In this document: piece after piece, positions 25,504 through 34,810 of the stretch
Layout: every line of letters begins with the position of its first letter
Numbering within the stretch: the first letter of the stretch is position 1
Assembly (NCBI RefSeq): GCF_004138485.1
Contig: NZ_RYEV01000010.1
Location: 1 to 64,000, forward strand
Direction of reading: 5' to 3'
Source of the DNA: Peristeroidobacter soli
Lineage (GTDB): Bacteria; Pseudomonadota; Gammaproteobacteria; Steroidobacterales; Steroidobacteraceae
Length of the DNA stretch: 64,000 bases
Notes under the pieces: generated by a model
Told to the model about the DNA's origin: nothing
Databases searched by the model: none
What the model saw: the letters and a program-made list of their open reading frames with translations, nothing else
Translations under genes and position numbers: made by a program

Positions 25504-26559
25504 TCAGCTCGCGCGTGCCACCGGTGCCTTGGAGGGCGCCAGTGCTTCCAGCAGAGCGATCAGCCAGGATTCCACGGCCAGCTCGCGCTGGAGCGCGGTG
25601 CGGGCCAGTTGCGCTTTCAAAGCCCGCGTGCGGTCCACCATGCTGTACAGCGCGCTTATGTTCAACGGCCGCGACGGGCTTGGCAAGTGCGCAGGTCCCC
25701 CTGGGAACGTGACCCGATCGTCAGTTCCAGCAATCCCTGTCCGGGCGAGCGCGGACAGCCACAGGTCGAGCCAGATCAGCCGGTCGATGAGTGCGTCATT
25801 GCCCCACTCCGCCGCGACCTGGGTCACATCCGTGTCGCCGGCGAACAGATCGCGCAGGGATTTCTGAATGTGCTGGCTGAGCTCATCGAAGCGGCCGTCG
25901 GCGTATTCCAGCGCCTTGAGCGGCGCGCCGCCGGCAAATTCCAGCAAGGCCGGCGCGACCGTTTTCCCGGCTTCTTTCTGCAGCCAGGCCATGGCCTCGG
26001 CCGTCGAGGGTCGCGCGATGGTGAGCTTCTGACAGCGGCTGCGCACGGTCGGCAGCAGGCCCGAGGGCCGTGAGGTCAGCAGGACCAGCAAGCTCCCCTT
26101 CGAGGGCTCCTCCAGCGTCTTGAGCACGCTGTTGGCCGCGCCCGGCGTCATCTGATGGGCCGGCTCGATGATCGCGACCTTGTAGCCCTGGCGGAAGCTG
26201 GTCTTGGCGAGCTTCTCGCAGCCGGCGCGCACCAGATCGACCGACAGCTGAGTCTTGTCTTCCTCGGGCGCGATCCAGTGCAGATCGGGATGAGTGCCCG
26301 CTTTGATGAGCGCGCAGCTCACGCACGCGCCACACACGTCGAGCACGCCATCGACCGACTTCTCACACAGCACCGCGGCCGACAGCCATGCCGCGAACGA
26401 CCCGGTGCCGAGGCCTTCGGCGCCCTGCACGAGAATGGCGTGCGGCAGCCGATTGGCCGTCCACGCGTGTTTGAGCTGTGCGATCGCCTCCGAATGCCAC
26501 GGCAACAGGCGTGGGCTCGGCAACGTTCGCGGCTCGGCTTGTTCCTCTTTCTTTGCCAT
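25504..26559 (-). CDS. holB: DNA polymerase III delta' subunit
   Basis: This 351-residue clamp-loader subunit opens and closes the beta clamp with delta and gamma/tau. Its AAA+ features: a degenerate P-loop GAEGLGTGSFA without the Walker Lys (delta' does not bind ATP), a zinc finger with CGACVSC and an earlier Cys, KTLEEPSKGSLLVLLTSRP, and the SRC motif (TVRSRCQKL) that supplies the arginine finger. The C-terminal third is the helical collar domain. It sits between tmk and pilZ in the conserved order. Confidence 0.93.
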   Translation of the reverse strand: MAKKEEQAEPRTLPSPRLLPWHSEAIAQLKHAWTANRLPHAILVQGAEGLGTGSFAAWLSAAVLCEKSVDGVLDVCGACVSCALIKAGTHPDLHWIAPEEDKTQLSVDLVRAGCEKLAKTSFRQGYKVAIIEPAHQMTPGAANSVLKTLEEPSKGSLLVLLTSRPSGLLPTVRSRCQKLTIARPSTAEAMAWLQKEAGKTVAPALLEFAGGAPLKALEYADGRFDELSQHIQKSLRDLFAGDTDVTQVAAEWGNDALIDRLIWLDLWLSALARTGIAGTDDRVTFPGGPAHLPSPSRPLNISALYSMVDRTRALKAQLARTALQRELAVESWLIALLEALAPSKAPVARAS

Positions 26560-26580
26560 GACTCGAACTGTAACTGAGAG

Positions 26581-27240
26581 TTATGAGCGCGGCGCTGGAG
26601 ATAACTTCAGCAGACGCTCGGCAATGGCCTGTTGAATCGCGACCGTCACCGCTTCCAGGCTCTGCGTGGCGTCGATCACGGCAAAGCGCGTCGACTCCTG
26701 ACGCGCGCGATCGAGGTATGCCGCTCGCACGCGCTCGAAGAACTCGCGGCGCTCCTGTTCGAAACGATCGCTGCTCCCCGCGGCCGCATTCCGGGCGCTC
26801 GCACGCGCGGCGCTGATATCGAGTGGCGCATCGAGCAGCAGCGTCAGATCGGGACGCAACGTTCCCTGCACCATCTGCTCCAGCGTCGCGATGTTCTCGA
26901 CCGGCAGGTTGCGACCGCCGCCTTGGTAGGCGTACGTCGCATCCGTGAAGCGATCGCAGATGACCCAGGCGCCGCGTGCCAGTGCAGGCCGGATCACGTT
27001 CTCGATATGCGTCGAGCGTGCCGCGAACATGAGCAACAGCTCGCACGTGCTCGGCATCGGCTCATCGCTGGTTTCCAGCAGCAGCTCACGAATGCGCTCG
27101 GCGCGATGGGTGCCGCCGGGCTCGCGAGTGATCACCACCTCGACGCCCTGCCCGGCGATGAAGTCTTTCAGACGTCCGATCTGCGTGGATTTGCCCACGC
27201 CCTCGCCGCCCTCAATGGTGATGAACTGACCTTGCATCAT
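26581..27240 (-). CDS. tmk: Thymidylate kinase
   Basis: This 219-residue enzyme phosphorylates dTMP to dTDP. It carries P-loop [11 protein letters not shown] (about 10-20), [18 protein letters not shown], the DR-x motif [18 protein letters not shown] and the lid region [14 protein letters not shown]. The start ATG overlaps the mltG stop by 4 bp; a second Met follows at once, so the start may be one codon later. Length and neighbours are typical. Confidence 0.95.
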   Translation of the reverse strand: MMQGQFITIEGGEGVGKSTQIGRLKDFIAGQGVEVVITREPGGTHRAERIRELLLETSDEPMPSTCELLLMFAARSTHIENVIRPALARGAWVICDRFTDATYAYQGGGRNLPVENIATLEQMVQGTLRPDLTLLLDAPLDISAARASARNAAAGSSDRFEQERREFFERVRAAYLDRARQESTRFAVIDATQSLEAVTVAIQQAIAERLLKLSPAPRS

Positions 27241-28259
27241 CGATTACTGCGCAGCTTCTGCAGATAACGTTTCACGGCGGCGTTGTGCTCCGCCAGCGTG
27301 CGCGAGAAATAATGGCTGCCATCGCCATTGCCGGTCGCGACGAAGAACAATGCCCCGGTGGCCTGCGGCTGCACGGCTGCTCGAATGGAGTCGAGCCCGG
27401 GCAAGGCAATGGGCGTCGGCGGCAAGCCCGCGCGGGTGTACGTGTTGTACGGCGTATCCCGCAGCAGATCGGCACGGCGAATGTTGCCGTCGTACGCGTT
27501 CATCATGCCATAGATGACCGTGGGATCCGTCTGCAAACGCATGCCCCGTCGCAGTCGCTCGACGAACACGCCGGCGATCTGTGCCCGCTCGGTATCGAGG
27601 GCGGTTTCCTTCTCGATGATGGAGGCGAGAATCAGTGCCTCGTAAGGCCCTGCGAGCGGCAGATCCTTGGCGCGCGATTCCCAGGCGGTCTTCACTTCCT
27701 GCTGCATGCGTCGAAACGCCATGCCGAGCAGCTCGATGTCGGTGGTGTTGCGCGGGAAGCGATATGTGTCGGGGAAGAACTGCCCTTCTGGATGCAGATC
27801 GGGCTGACCGAGCGCGCGCATGATGTCCTCCGGCGAGCGCGCGGCGTACTCGCCGCGGACATCGGGTGACTGCGCGAGCAGCTTGCGAATGTCGGCAAAG
27901 GTCGAGCCCTCGATGAACGTGATGCCATGGAGCAGCACGTTGCCGGAGTTGAGCAGATCGAGCAGCCCGATCGGCGTCAGCCCGGGCGTCAGCTGATATT
28001 CGCCGGCCTTCAAGGAATGATCGCGCTTGGTGATGCGTGCCCATGCGGTGAAGATCAGCGGCTGATCGAGCAGGTTCTGATCGTTCAGCGTGCTCGCGAC
28101 CGTGCGCAGCGAGGCGCCCTTGGGCACTTCGAACACCGTGGGTTCGGTCAGCGTGGCGATCGGCGTCTGCAGCCACTGATGCCCCCACCAGGCGAGCGCA
28201 CCGGTCGCGATCACGCCCAGCAGAATCAACCCAATCAACAGACGGAACAGAATTCGCAT
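27237..28259 (-). CDS. mltG: Endolytic murein transglycosylase MltG
   Basis: This 340-residue inner-membrane enzyme has one N-terminal helix ([20 protein letters not shown]). It cuts nascent glycan strands and so ends peptidoglycan polymerisation. After a LysM-like segment ([19 protein letters not shown]) comes the YceG catalytic domain with [20 protein letters not shown], where Glu is catalytic, then [20 protein letters not shown] and [16 protein letters not shown]. It is placed between pabC and tmk, as in E. coli and pseudomonads. Confidence 0.94.
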   Translation of the reverse strand: MRILFRLLIGLILLGVIATGALAWWGHQWLQTPIATLTEPTVFEVPKGASLRTVASTLNDQNLLDQPLIFTAWARITKRDHSLKAGEYQLTPGLTPIGLLDLLNSGNVLLHGITFIEGSTFADIRKLLAQSPDVRGEYAARSPEDIMRALGQPDLHPEGQFFPDTYRFPRNTTDIELLGMAFRRMQQEVKTAWESRAKDLPLAGPYEALILASIIEKETALDTERAQIAGVFVERLRRGMRLQTDPTVIYGMMNAYDGNIRRADLLRDTPYNTYTRAGLPPTPIALPGLDSIRAAVQPQATGALFFVATGNGDGSHYFSRTLAEHNAAVKRYLQKLRSNR

Positions 28260-28274
28260 TACAACTTGATTCCT

Positions 28275-29081
28275 TCAGTCGCCTGGCGCTAACGCAGCCG
28301 CCAGCCGCGTCGCCATGCTGGTCTCGCTCCACTGCAATGAATCGAGCGACGCCACCGATCGGATGCCGCGCACCGCGTTGGTGATGAACACTTCGCTCGC
28401 CGTCTCCAGATCGTGCGGCCACAATGGCTCTTCGCTGACCGCGAGATCGAGCTTCGCGGCGGCCTCGATCACTCGAGCGCGCATCACGCCCCGCACGCCG
28501 CTGAAGCGCAGATCCGGCGTGAGCAAGGCGCCCTCGCGCACGATGAACACGTTGGCCGACGTGGCACAGACGACCTCGCCCTCGGTGTCGAGCATCAGAC
28601 CTTCATCGGCCTCGCCTTCGCGCCACTCACTTTGCGCCAGCACCTGCTCCAGTCGATTCAGATGTTTGATACCGGCCAGCCGGGCGTTGCGTCCGAGACG
28701 AATGTCACACCAGCGCAAGCGAAGCGCTCCAGGCGGCGCCGGATTGAAGGGATGCAGCGCCACGACGCGATTGCTCGACATTGCACTGCCGGGGCGATAG
28801 CCGCGTCCGCCCGCGCCCCGGGTTACGATGATCTTGAGCACGCCTCGATCGGCACCGGCGGTGACCTGCGCGATCTCACGCAGCAGTGCCGGCCGATCGG
28901 GCGGCGCAATTCCCAAACGTGCGCACCCGGTGAACAAACGCTGGCAATGATCGTCGATGAAACGCACGCGACCGTCGACGAGCAACGCGGTTTCGAACAA
29001 TCCGTCGCCGTATTGAAAGCCGCGATCGTCGGCGGAAATCTGCTGCGAGGGTTGGCCGTTGATGAGCATGGCGAGGCTCAT
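28275..29081 (-). CDS. pabC: Aminodeoxychorismate lyase
   Basis: This 268-residue PLP enzyme of fold type IV releases pyruvate from 4-amino-4-deoxychorismate to give p-aminobenzoate for folate. It reads RGFQYGDGLFETALLVDGRV, VTRGAGGRGYRPG and LAGIKHLNRLEQVLAQ, in which Lys carries PLP, then SANVFIVREGALLTPDLRFS, GVRGVMRARVIE and EVFITNAVRGIRSV. The start overlaps the pabB stop by 4 bp. Confidence 0.92.
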   Translation of the reverse strand: MSLAMLINGQPSQQISADDRGFQYGDGLFETALLVDGRVRFIDDHCQRLFTGCARLGIAPPDRPALLREIAQVTAGADRGVLKIIVTRGAGGRGYRPGSAMSSNRVVALHPFNPAPPGALRLRWCDIRLGRNARLAGIKHLNRLEQVLAQSEWREGEADEGLMLDTEGEVVCATSANVFIVREGALLTPDLRFSGVRGVMRARVIEAAAKLDLAVSEEPLWPHDLETASEVFITNAVRGIRSVASLDSLQWSETSMATRLAAALAPGD

Positions 29082-30529
29082 CGGCCGCCACCTTCTGCAT
29101 CCGATCCCAACGCGCGCAGTACGCCGCGAGCCTTGGCGCGCGTCTCCGCCAGTTCGCGCTCAGGAATCGAATCGGCCACGATGCCGGCACCGGCGCGCAG
29201 CGTGAGCCGGTCGCCCGCCACTTCGAGCGTGCGAATCAGGATGTTCGTATCCATGCTGCCGTCGCGGTTCAGATAACCGAACGAGCCGGTGTACGCGCCG
29301 CGCGCGACGCCCTCGAGCTCGGCGATGATCTCCATGCAGCGAACCTTGGGGCAGCCGGTGATCGTGCCGCCTGGAAACACCGCGCGCAGCACATCGCCGG
29401 GCGTCGCATCGGCGCGCAGCGTGCCGCTCACATTGGAGACGATGTGATGGACGTGCGCATACGACTCGATGGTCATGAACTCGTCGACCTTCACGGTGCC
29501 CGCTTCGCAGATTCGCCCCAGGTCATTGCGCTCAAGGTCGATCAACATCACGTGCTCGGCCCGCTCCTTCGGATGAGCGTGCAGCTCGCGTGCGAGATCG
29601 ACGTCGTCGTCGGCAGTCTGGCCTCGCGGTCGCGTGCCCGCAATGGGGCGCGTGGACACGTGGTTATCGCGCACCGAGACCAGCCGCTCGGGCGATGAGC
29701 TGACGATGGTGATGTCCTCGAGCCGCACAATGCCGCTGAACGGCGCCGGATTGGTCTGCCGCAAGCGCTGATACAGATGCTGAGGCGTGATGCCAGAAGT
29801 GAGTGTCGCCTGCCAGCTGCGCGAGAGATTCGCCTGATAGATGTCGCCGGCCGCGATGTAGTCGAGCGCGCGCTCGACACTTCGCAGGAATGTATCGGGC
29901 GCATCTTCGGTCACCCCGCCCGTTACCAGCGGCACGCTCGGCGGGAGCAGCGCAGGAGCGTGGGCGAGATCGTGCGCCATGCGCGTGAGCAGCGATTCGA
30001 ACGCGGCCTCGGCAATCAACCACGACTTGCCGCTGTTGCGCTCGTGAATGATCGCGGCCGGCACACGAATCGCCGAAGCAATCGGGCCTGCGGCCGGTGC
30101 TGAAAGATGCAGTCGCGGTTCGATCTCTCCGGCGAGCTCATAGCCGAGATAGAGCAGCCAGCCGCCGGTGAACGGCAGCTCGCTGTCGATGCGGGCTTGG
30201 CGGCGCTCGCGTTGCCACCAGCGATCGAGCGCCGGAAGAAACTTGTCATCGGTAATGGCGCCCCCCGCTCGCGCCCGAGCATCCTGCTCGGCGCCGGTGC
30301 AAGCGCTCAGGGTGCCGTCACGAAGCAATGACAACCGCCCCTGCGGAAACGCAAAGAGAATGTCGAACCGGGTGGACGCGTTGCCCGCGGCGGCGCTCTC
30401 GAAGAGCGCCGGATAGCGATCGGGGAACGCGGCGTGCAACGCCAGCAGCGCCGAGGAATCGGCGCTGACGGGTTGGATGAGCGGCGCGCTATCGAACGAT
30501 ATGGACGTGGGCGACTCCGGGCCGCGCAC
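29078..30529 (-). CDS. pabB: Aminodeoxychorismate synthase component I (PabB-type)
   Basis: This 483-residue chorismate-utilising enzyme would aminate chorismate at C4, using ammonia from a PabA/TrpG glutaminase not seen here. Conserved blocks: GDIYQANLSRSW, NPAPFSGIVRLEDITIVSSS, SPERLV, HVMLIDLERNDLGRICEAG, VFPGGTITGCPKVRCMEII and GAYTGSFGYLNRDGSMD. At residues 295-299 it reads PIAGT; many PabB enzymes have PIKGT, whose Lys attacks the ring, whereas anthranilate synthases have PIAGT. The coupling to pabC still argues for the PabB role. The start lies 3 bp after the fabF stop. Confidence 0.85.
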   Translation of the reverse strand: MRGPESPTSISFDSAPLIQPVSADSSALLALHAAFPDRYPALFESAAAGNASTRFDILFAFPQGRLSLLRDGTLSACTGAEQDARARAGGAITDDKFLPALDRWWQRERRQARIDSELPFTGGWLLYLGYELAGEIEPRLHLSAPAAGPIASAIRVPAAIIHERNSGKSWLIAEAAFESLLTRMAHDLAHAPALLPPSVPLVTGGVTEDAPDTFLRSVERALDYIAAGDIYQANLSRSWQATLTSGITPQHLYQRLRQTNPAPFSGIVRLEDITIVSSSPERLVSVRDNHVSTRPIAGTRPRGQTADDDVDLARELHAHPKERAEHVMLIDLERNDLGRICEAGTVKVDEFMTIESYAHVHHIVSNVSGTLRADATPGDVLRAVFPGGTITGCPKVRCMEIIAELEGVARGAYTGSFGYLNRDGSMDTNILIRTLEVAGDRLTLRAGAGIVADSIPERELAETRAKARGVLRALGSDAEGGGR

Positions 30530-30532
30530 TGA

Positions 30533-31777
30533 TCAGTCGAGCTTCTTGAAGATCAGGCTGCCGTTGGTGCCGCCGAAGCCGAATGAATTCGACAGCGCCA
30601 CCTTGATCGGCATCTGACGCGCGGTCTTGGGCACGTAGTCGAGATCGCAACCCTCGCCCGGGTTGTCCAGATTGATGGTCGGCGGCGCGACCTGATCGCG
30701 AATGGCCAGAATCGAGAAGATCGCTTCCACCACACCGGCGGCACCCAGCAGGTGACCGGTCATGGACTTGGTGGAGCTGACCGCAAGCTTCATCGCGTGA
30801 TCGCCAAAGGCGCGCTTCATCGCGATGGTCTCGGCACGGTCGCCGAGCTCGGTCGAGGTCGCGTGCGCGTTCAGGTACTGCACTTCGCCCGGGTTGAGCT
30901 GCGCATCCTTCAGCGCATTGGTCATCGCCAGGCGTGCGCCCTCGCCGTCTTCCGGCGGCGCGGTCATGTGATGCGCATCGCCGCTCATGCCGAAGCCGAC
31001 CAGCTCTGCGTAAATGCGAGCACCGCGCTTCTTCGCGTGCTCGTATTCCTCGAGCACGACGGAGCCGGCACCATCGGACAGCACGAAGCCGTCGCGATCT
31101 TTGTCCCACGGGCGGCTCGCCGCCTGCGGGTTGTCATTGCGGGTCGACAACGCTCGCGCCTGGCAGAAGCTGCCGAGGCCCAGCGGCGTGGTCGCCATCT
31201 CACCGCCGCCGGCGATCATCACATCGGCGTCGCCGTACTGAATCAGGCGCATGGCCAGACCGATCGAATGGGTCGAGGTCGTGCAGGCGGTCACCGTGGC
31301 GATGTTCGGCCCGGTGAGCTTGAAATCGATGGACAGGTGACCGGAGATCATATTGATGATGCTGCCGGGCACGAAGAATGGAGAGATGCGCTTCGGGCTC
31401 TTGGTCTCCATCCACTTGGTGTGATTCTCCTCGATGGTGTCGAGGCCGCCGATGCCGGCGCCCATCGCCACACCGATGCGTTGCGCGTTCTCGGGCGTCA
31501 CGACGATGCCCGAATCCTTGATGGCATCGGCCGCGGCCGCATAGCCATAGTGCATGAACGGATCCATGTTTCGCAGCCGTTTCGCCGGCAGATACTTCTC
31601 CGCATCGAAGTCCGCCACCGCGCCGTGGAAGCGCACCGGAAATGCGCTCACATCGAAACGGGTGATCGGCACGATGCCGCTCTTGCCTTCGAGCACGTTG
31701 CGCCACGCCGTATCGAGCTGCGAGCCGACGGGAGAAACGATGCCCAGACCAGTGATGACGACGCGTCGCTTGGACAA
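30533..31777 (-). CDS. fabF: Beta-ketoacyl-ACP synthase II
   Basis: This 414-residue condensing enzyme elongates fatty acyl-ACP with malonyl-ACP. The catalytic triad is visible: Cys in [13 protein letters not shown], His in [11 protein letters not shown] and His in [10 protein letters not shown], with [12 protein letters not shown] at the end. It starts at TTG (31,777-31,775) with GAGGT eight bases upstream. It lies 154 bp after acpP, the conserved order. Confidence 0.95.
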   Translation of the reverse strand: MSKRRVVITGLGIVSPVGSQLDTAWRNVLEGKSGIVPITRFDVSAFPVRFHGAVADFDAEKYLPAKRLRNMDPFMHYGYAAAADAIKDSGIVVTPENAQRIGVAMGAGIGGLDTIEENHTKWMETKSPKRISPFFVPGSIINMISGHLSIDFKLTGPNIATVTACTTSTHSIGLAMRLIQYGDADVMIAGGGEMATTPLGLGSFCQARALSTRNDNPQAASRPWDKDRDGFVLSDGAGSVVLEEYEHAKKRGARIYAELVGFGMSGDAHHMTAPPEDGEGARLAMTNALKDAQLNPGEVQYLNAHATSTELGDRAETIAMKRAFGDHAMKLAVSSTKSMTGHLLGAAGVVEAIFSILAIRDQVAPPTINLDNPGEGCDLDYVPKTARQMPIKVALSNSFGFGGTNGSLIFKKLD

Positions 31778-31931
31778 ACAGTTACCTCACAAGCGTGACT
31801 TCGAAAAACATGGAGGGGACAGAGAGGGGCGATTGGCGGAAGACCGTGGATGGTGCGGCCTTCCTTGATGCTTCAGCGTGGCGCTGCCGAGATGTCGACG
31901 GGGGCGCCGACAGCTCGTGTGCGAGGCCCGA

Positions 31932-32174
31932 TCAGGCCTGGTTGCGGCGCTCGGTGATGTAATCGATCGCCTGCTGCACGGTCGTGATCTTCTCCGCGTC
32001 CTCGTCCGGGATCTCGGTCTCGAACTCCTCTTCCAGCGCCATCACCAGCTCAACCGTGTCGAGCGAGTCGGCGCCCAGGTCGTCAACGAAGGAAGCGTCG
32101 TTGGTGACTTCTTCCTCTTTCACCCCCAACTGTTCGGCGACGATGGCTTTGACCTGCTGTTCAATACTGCTCAT
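31932..32174 (-). CDS. acpP: Acyl carrier protein
   Basis: This 80-residue acidic carrier protein holds the growing fatty acid on the phosphopantetheine of Ser in [18 protein letters not shown]. It starts [18 protein letters not shown], very close to E. coli AcpP. AGAGGA lies about ten bases upstream of the ATG. The separate promoter candidate at 32,261-32,289 would fit the high expression AcpP needs. Confidence 0.97.
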   Translation of the reverse strand: MSSIEQQVKAIVAEQLGVKEEEVTNDASFVDDLGADSLDTVELVMALEEEFETEIPDEDAEKITTVQQAIDYITERRNQA

Positions 32175-32260
32175 TTGTGTACGAGTCCTCTATGAGGTGC
32201 TTAAACCCTTCGCTCGAGACCGACCCTTTTTGTTCATGGGTGGGGTCGCACGGGGGGCGT

Positions 32261-32289
32261 ATTCTAAGTTAGAAGCCCGAAAGGGCCAA
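32261..32289 (-). promoter_or_regulatory. Candidate sigma-70 promoter for acpP
   Basis: On the minus strand, TTGGCC (32,289-32,284) and TAGAAT (32,266-32,261) are separated by exactly 17 bases. TAGAAT matches TATAAT at five of six positions. The predicted leader to the acpP ATG is about 80 nt. Confidence 0.5.
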
Positions 32290-32331
32290 CATTTGCGAAA
32301 CTTATCGAATTCCGGGGTGACCTGGCCGCTA

Positions 32332-33084
32332 TCAGACCATGTACATGCCACCGTTGACGTGCAGTGTCTCGCCGGTGATATAGCCGGCCTGTGGCGACGC
32401 AAGAAACGCCACAGCATGGGCAATATCCTCGACAGAACCCAGTCGCCCCAGCGCAACTTGAGCACTCAGCTGCTGTTGTTGCTCGGCGGGCAGCTTGGCG
32501 GTCATATCGGTGGCGATGAAGCCCGGCGCCACCACGTTCACCGTGATGCCGCGCGAACCCACTTCGCGTGCCAGAGATTTGGAAAAGCCGATGATGCCGG
32601 CCTTGGCCGCGGCGTAATTGGTCTGCCCGGCGTTGCCCATCACTCCGACCACCGAGGCGATGTTGATGATGCGGCCCCGGCGGGCCTTCATCATGCCGCG
32701 CAGGACCGCTTTCGACAGCCGGAACACCGACGCGAGGTTGGTGTTCATGATGTCGTCCCACTCCTCCTGCTTCATGCGCAGGAGCAGGTTGTCACGGGTA
32801 ATTCCTGCATTGTTCACCAGAATGGTGAGCGCGCCTTCCTTGCCTTCGATGTCTTTGAGCGCGGTTTCGCTGGAAGCGGCGTCGGCGACGTTCAGCACGA
32901 TGCCGCGACCTTTGTAATTGCCGGCGGCGAGCCACTCGGTGATGCCTTGAGCGCCGGCCTCGGTCGTTGCTGTGCCGATGACGGTCGCACCATTGCGCGC
33001 CAGTTGCTCGGCGATCGCGCGACCGATACCGCGCGAAGCGCCGGTCACCAGCGCGATATCCTGCGTCAAACCTTGCTCGCTCAT
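32332..33084 (-). CDS. fabG: 3-oxoacyl-ACP reductase
   Basis: This 250-residue short-chain dehydrogenase reduces ketoacyl-ACP with NADPH. It reads ALVTGASRGIGRAIAEQL (cofactor loop), NNAGITRDNLLLRM, INIASVVGVMGNAGQTNY then AAAKAG (Ser, Tyr, Lys catalytic residues), and ends HVNGGMYMV. The ATG at 33,084 overlaps the fabD stop (ATGA) and matches the family length; upstream in-frame codons lie inside fabD. Confidence 0.95.
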   Translation of the reverse strand: MSEQGLTQDIALVTGASRGIGRAIAEQLARNGATVIGTATTEAGAQGITEWLAAGNYKGRGIVLNVADAASSETALKDIEGKEGALTILVNNAGITRDNLLLRMKQEEWDDIMNTNLASVFRLSKAVLRGMMKARRGRIINIASVVGVMGNAGQTNYAAAKAGIIGFSKSLAREVGSRGITVNVVAPGFIATDMTAKLPAEQQQQLSAQVALGRLGSVEDIAHAVAFLASPQAGYITGETLHVNGGMYMV

Positions 33085-34040
33085 GACTGACTCCGGCAGG
33101 CCGTGAGCGCCTGCTGCAAGCTCTCGGGATCTTCGATCGAGAGCATCGCGATGTCCTTGTTCTTCTCGATGCGGCGATTCAGGCCGGTCAGCACGCCCTT
33201 CGGGCCGCACTCGACCACCACTCTGGCGCCGCCGGCAAGGATGGCGCGAACCGTTTCGGTCCAGCGCACCGGCTTGACCAACTGCTGCACCAAGGCCTGA
33301 CGAATGCTGTCCGGTCCCTGATGGGTCTTCACATCGACGGTGTAAATGTCGCGCACTTCGGGCTGCGCGATATTGATGCTGCTCAATTTCTCCGCGAGCC
33401 GGTCGGCGGCGGGCTGCATGAGCGCGGTATGCGACGGCACGCTGACCGGCAGCTTCATGGCGCGCTTCGCGCCCTTGCCTTTCAGCACTTCGATCGCGCG
33501 ATCGACCGCAACCGCGGCGCCGGCGATCACGACCTGTCCGGGAGAATTGAAGTTGGCGGCCTGAACGATTTCGCCCGCCGCGCCACTCTGAGTGGCTTCA
33601 GCGCAGGCGGCTTCGACATCGGCATCGTCGACGCCGAGGATGGCGGCCATCGCGCCCTGGCCCGCCGGCACCGCCTGTTGCATGGCCTGGCCACGAAACT
33701 GCACCAGGGCCACGGCCGTCTTGAAATCGAGCGCGCCGGAGCAGACCAACGCCGTGTATTCGCCGAGGCTGTGACCGGCCATCGCCGCCGGCAGCGGACC
33801 GCCATGCTTGCGCCAGACCCGCCAGGTCGCGACCCCGGCGGTGAGCATCGCCGGCTGTGTCCGCTCGGTGGCACCGAGCTGATCCTCCGGGCCCTGCTGG
33901 CACAGCTGCCAGAGGTCATAGCCAAGCACGGACGACGCTTCGGCGAAGGTCTCCAGTACCTGCGGCTCGGCACTCGCCAGCCCGGCCAGCATGCCGACCG
34001 ACTGCGACCCCTGCCCGGGGAATACAAAGGCAAAACTCAT
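33081..34040 (-). CDS. fabD: Malonyl-CoA:ACP transacylase
   Basis: This 319-residue enzyme loads malonate onto AcpP. It reads FVFPGQGSQSVGMLAG at the N-terminus, AMAGHSLGEYTALVCSG (nucleophile Ser), FRGQAMQQAVPAGQGAM and VSVPSHTALMQPAADRL (catalytic His). It is first in the minus-strand run. fabH and plsX, which often precede it, are absent; a rhombosortase gene lies upstream instead. Confidence 0.95.
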   Translation of the reverse strand: MSFAFVFPGQGSQSVGMLAGLASAEPQVLETFAEASSVLGYDLWQLCQQGPEDQLGATERTQPAMLTAGVATWRVWRKHGGPLPAAMAGHSLGEYTALVCSGALDFKTAVALVQFRGQAMQQAVPAGQGAMAAILGVDDADVEAACAEATQSGAAGEIVQAANFNSPGQVVIAGAAVAVDRAIEVLKGKGAKRAMKLPVSVPSHTALMQPAADRLAEKLSSINIAQPEVRDIYTVDVKTHQGPDSIRQALVQQLVKPVRWTETVRAILAGGARVVVECGPKGVLTGLNRRIEKNKDIAMLSIEDPESLQQALTACRSQS

Positions 34041-34134
34041 TGAGCTCCTGTGGGTCTTCTGGCCACTTTCGCGGCGGGACCGTCTGAGACCTGTCTCATG
34101 CGGCGCGCGATTATATCCATCCGCCCCCAGGTGG

Positions 34135-34791
34135 CTAGATCCTTGACTTTACGGCCACTTGCCTGTGGGCCTGCACCCACAGGATGAACCCGGCCAGCGC
34201 GCCCCCCAGGGCGCCGTACAGATGCGCGTCCACAACGACCGGCAGATCGCCCGACAGCGGCAAGGCGCCCTGCCACTGCTCCCAGGCCAATTTGCCCAGC
34301 AAAATCGCACTTAACGGCAGCGCGAGGCGCTTCGATTCATGGCGCCACCAGCCCACTGCGCCGGCCGCCAGCACCCCATGCAGAACCCCGGACAGGCCCA
34401 CATACCAGCTCAGTTGTGGCTCCCAAAAGACAAACCCGAGATCGATGGCCGCCATGCTGAACAGCGCAATCAGCAGCCAGGCGCGCCAGGAATAGTGGTC
34501 GTCGTGCCGGAACAGCGCCGCGATCAGTGCCAGTCCCGCACTGTTCAGGAGCAGATGCTGGGTGCCGCCATGGACCAGATGTCCTGTAATCAGCCGCCAG
34601 TATTCTCCCTGCAGTACTGCCTCGCGCTCATACCGCAGCAGCCGTCGTCCGTCTTCGCCAAGTAGCGACAACAGAACCAGCCCGAGGAATACGAGTCCAA
34701 GCAGCCACTGTCCCCGGTTGTGGTCATCGGGCATCCATTGTCGGAGCCGACGCGAAAACGACAGGGCGGGCCGGGACAAGCCGTCACTCAT
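34135..34791 (-). CDS. Rhombosortase (rhomboid-family intramembrane protease)
   Basis: This 218-residue protein has about six transmembrane helices. The catalytic Ser lies in YVGLSGVLHGVLAAGAVGWW and the catalytic His in VDAHLYGALGGALAGFILW; the helix 2 HGGTQHLLLNSAGL carries the conserved His/Asn of rhomboids. The compact form matches rhombosortases, which process GlyGly-CTERM proteins that leave through type II secretion. The start is uncertain: ATG 34,791 lacks a clear ribosome site, and Met20 (34,734) is an alternative. It is divergent from gspH with only 19 bp between proposed starts. No GlyGly-CTERM substrate was seen in this window. Confidence 0.83.
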   Translation of the reverse strand: MSDGLSRPALSFSRRLRQWMPDDHNRGQWLLGLVFLGLVLLSLLGEDGRRLLRYEREAVLQGEYWRLITGHLVHGGTQHLLLNSAGLALIAALFRHDDHYSWRAWLLIALFSMAAIDLGFVFWEPQLSWYVGLSGVLHGVLAAGAVGWWRHESKRLALPLSAILLGKLAWEQWQGALPLSGDLPVVVDAHLYGALGGALAGFILWVQAHRQVAVKSRI

Positions 34792-34810
34792 TGGTACGAT
34801 CTGCTTTGTT

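Noticed and set aside
34562-34810. Longer gspH starting at 34,562
   Set aside because: The extra N-terminal sequence overlaps the rhombosortase gene antisense, and a prepilin leader cannot be 110 residues long.
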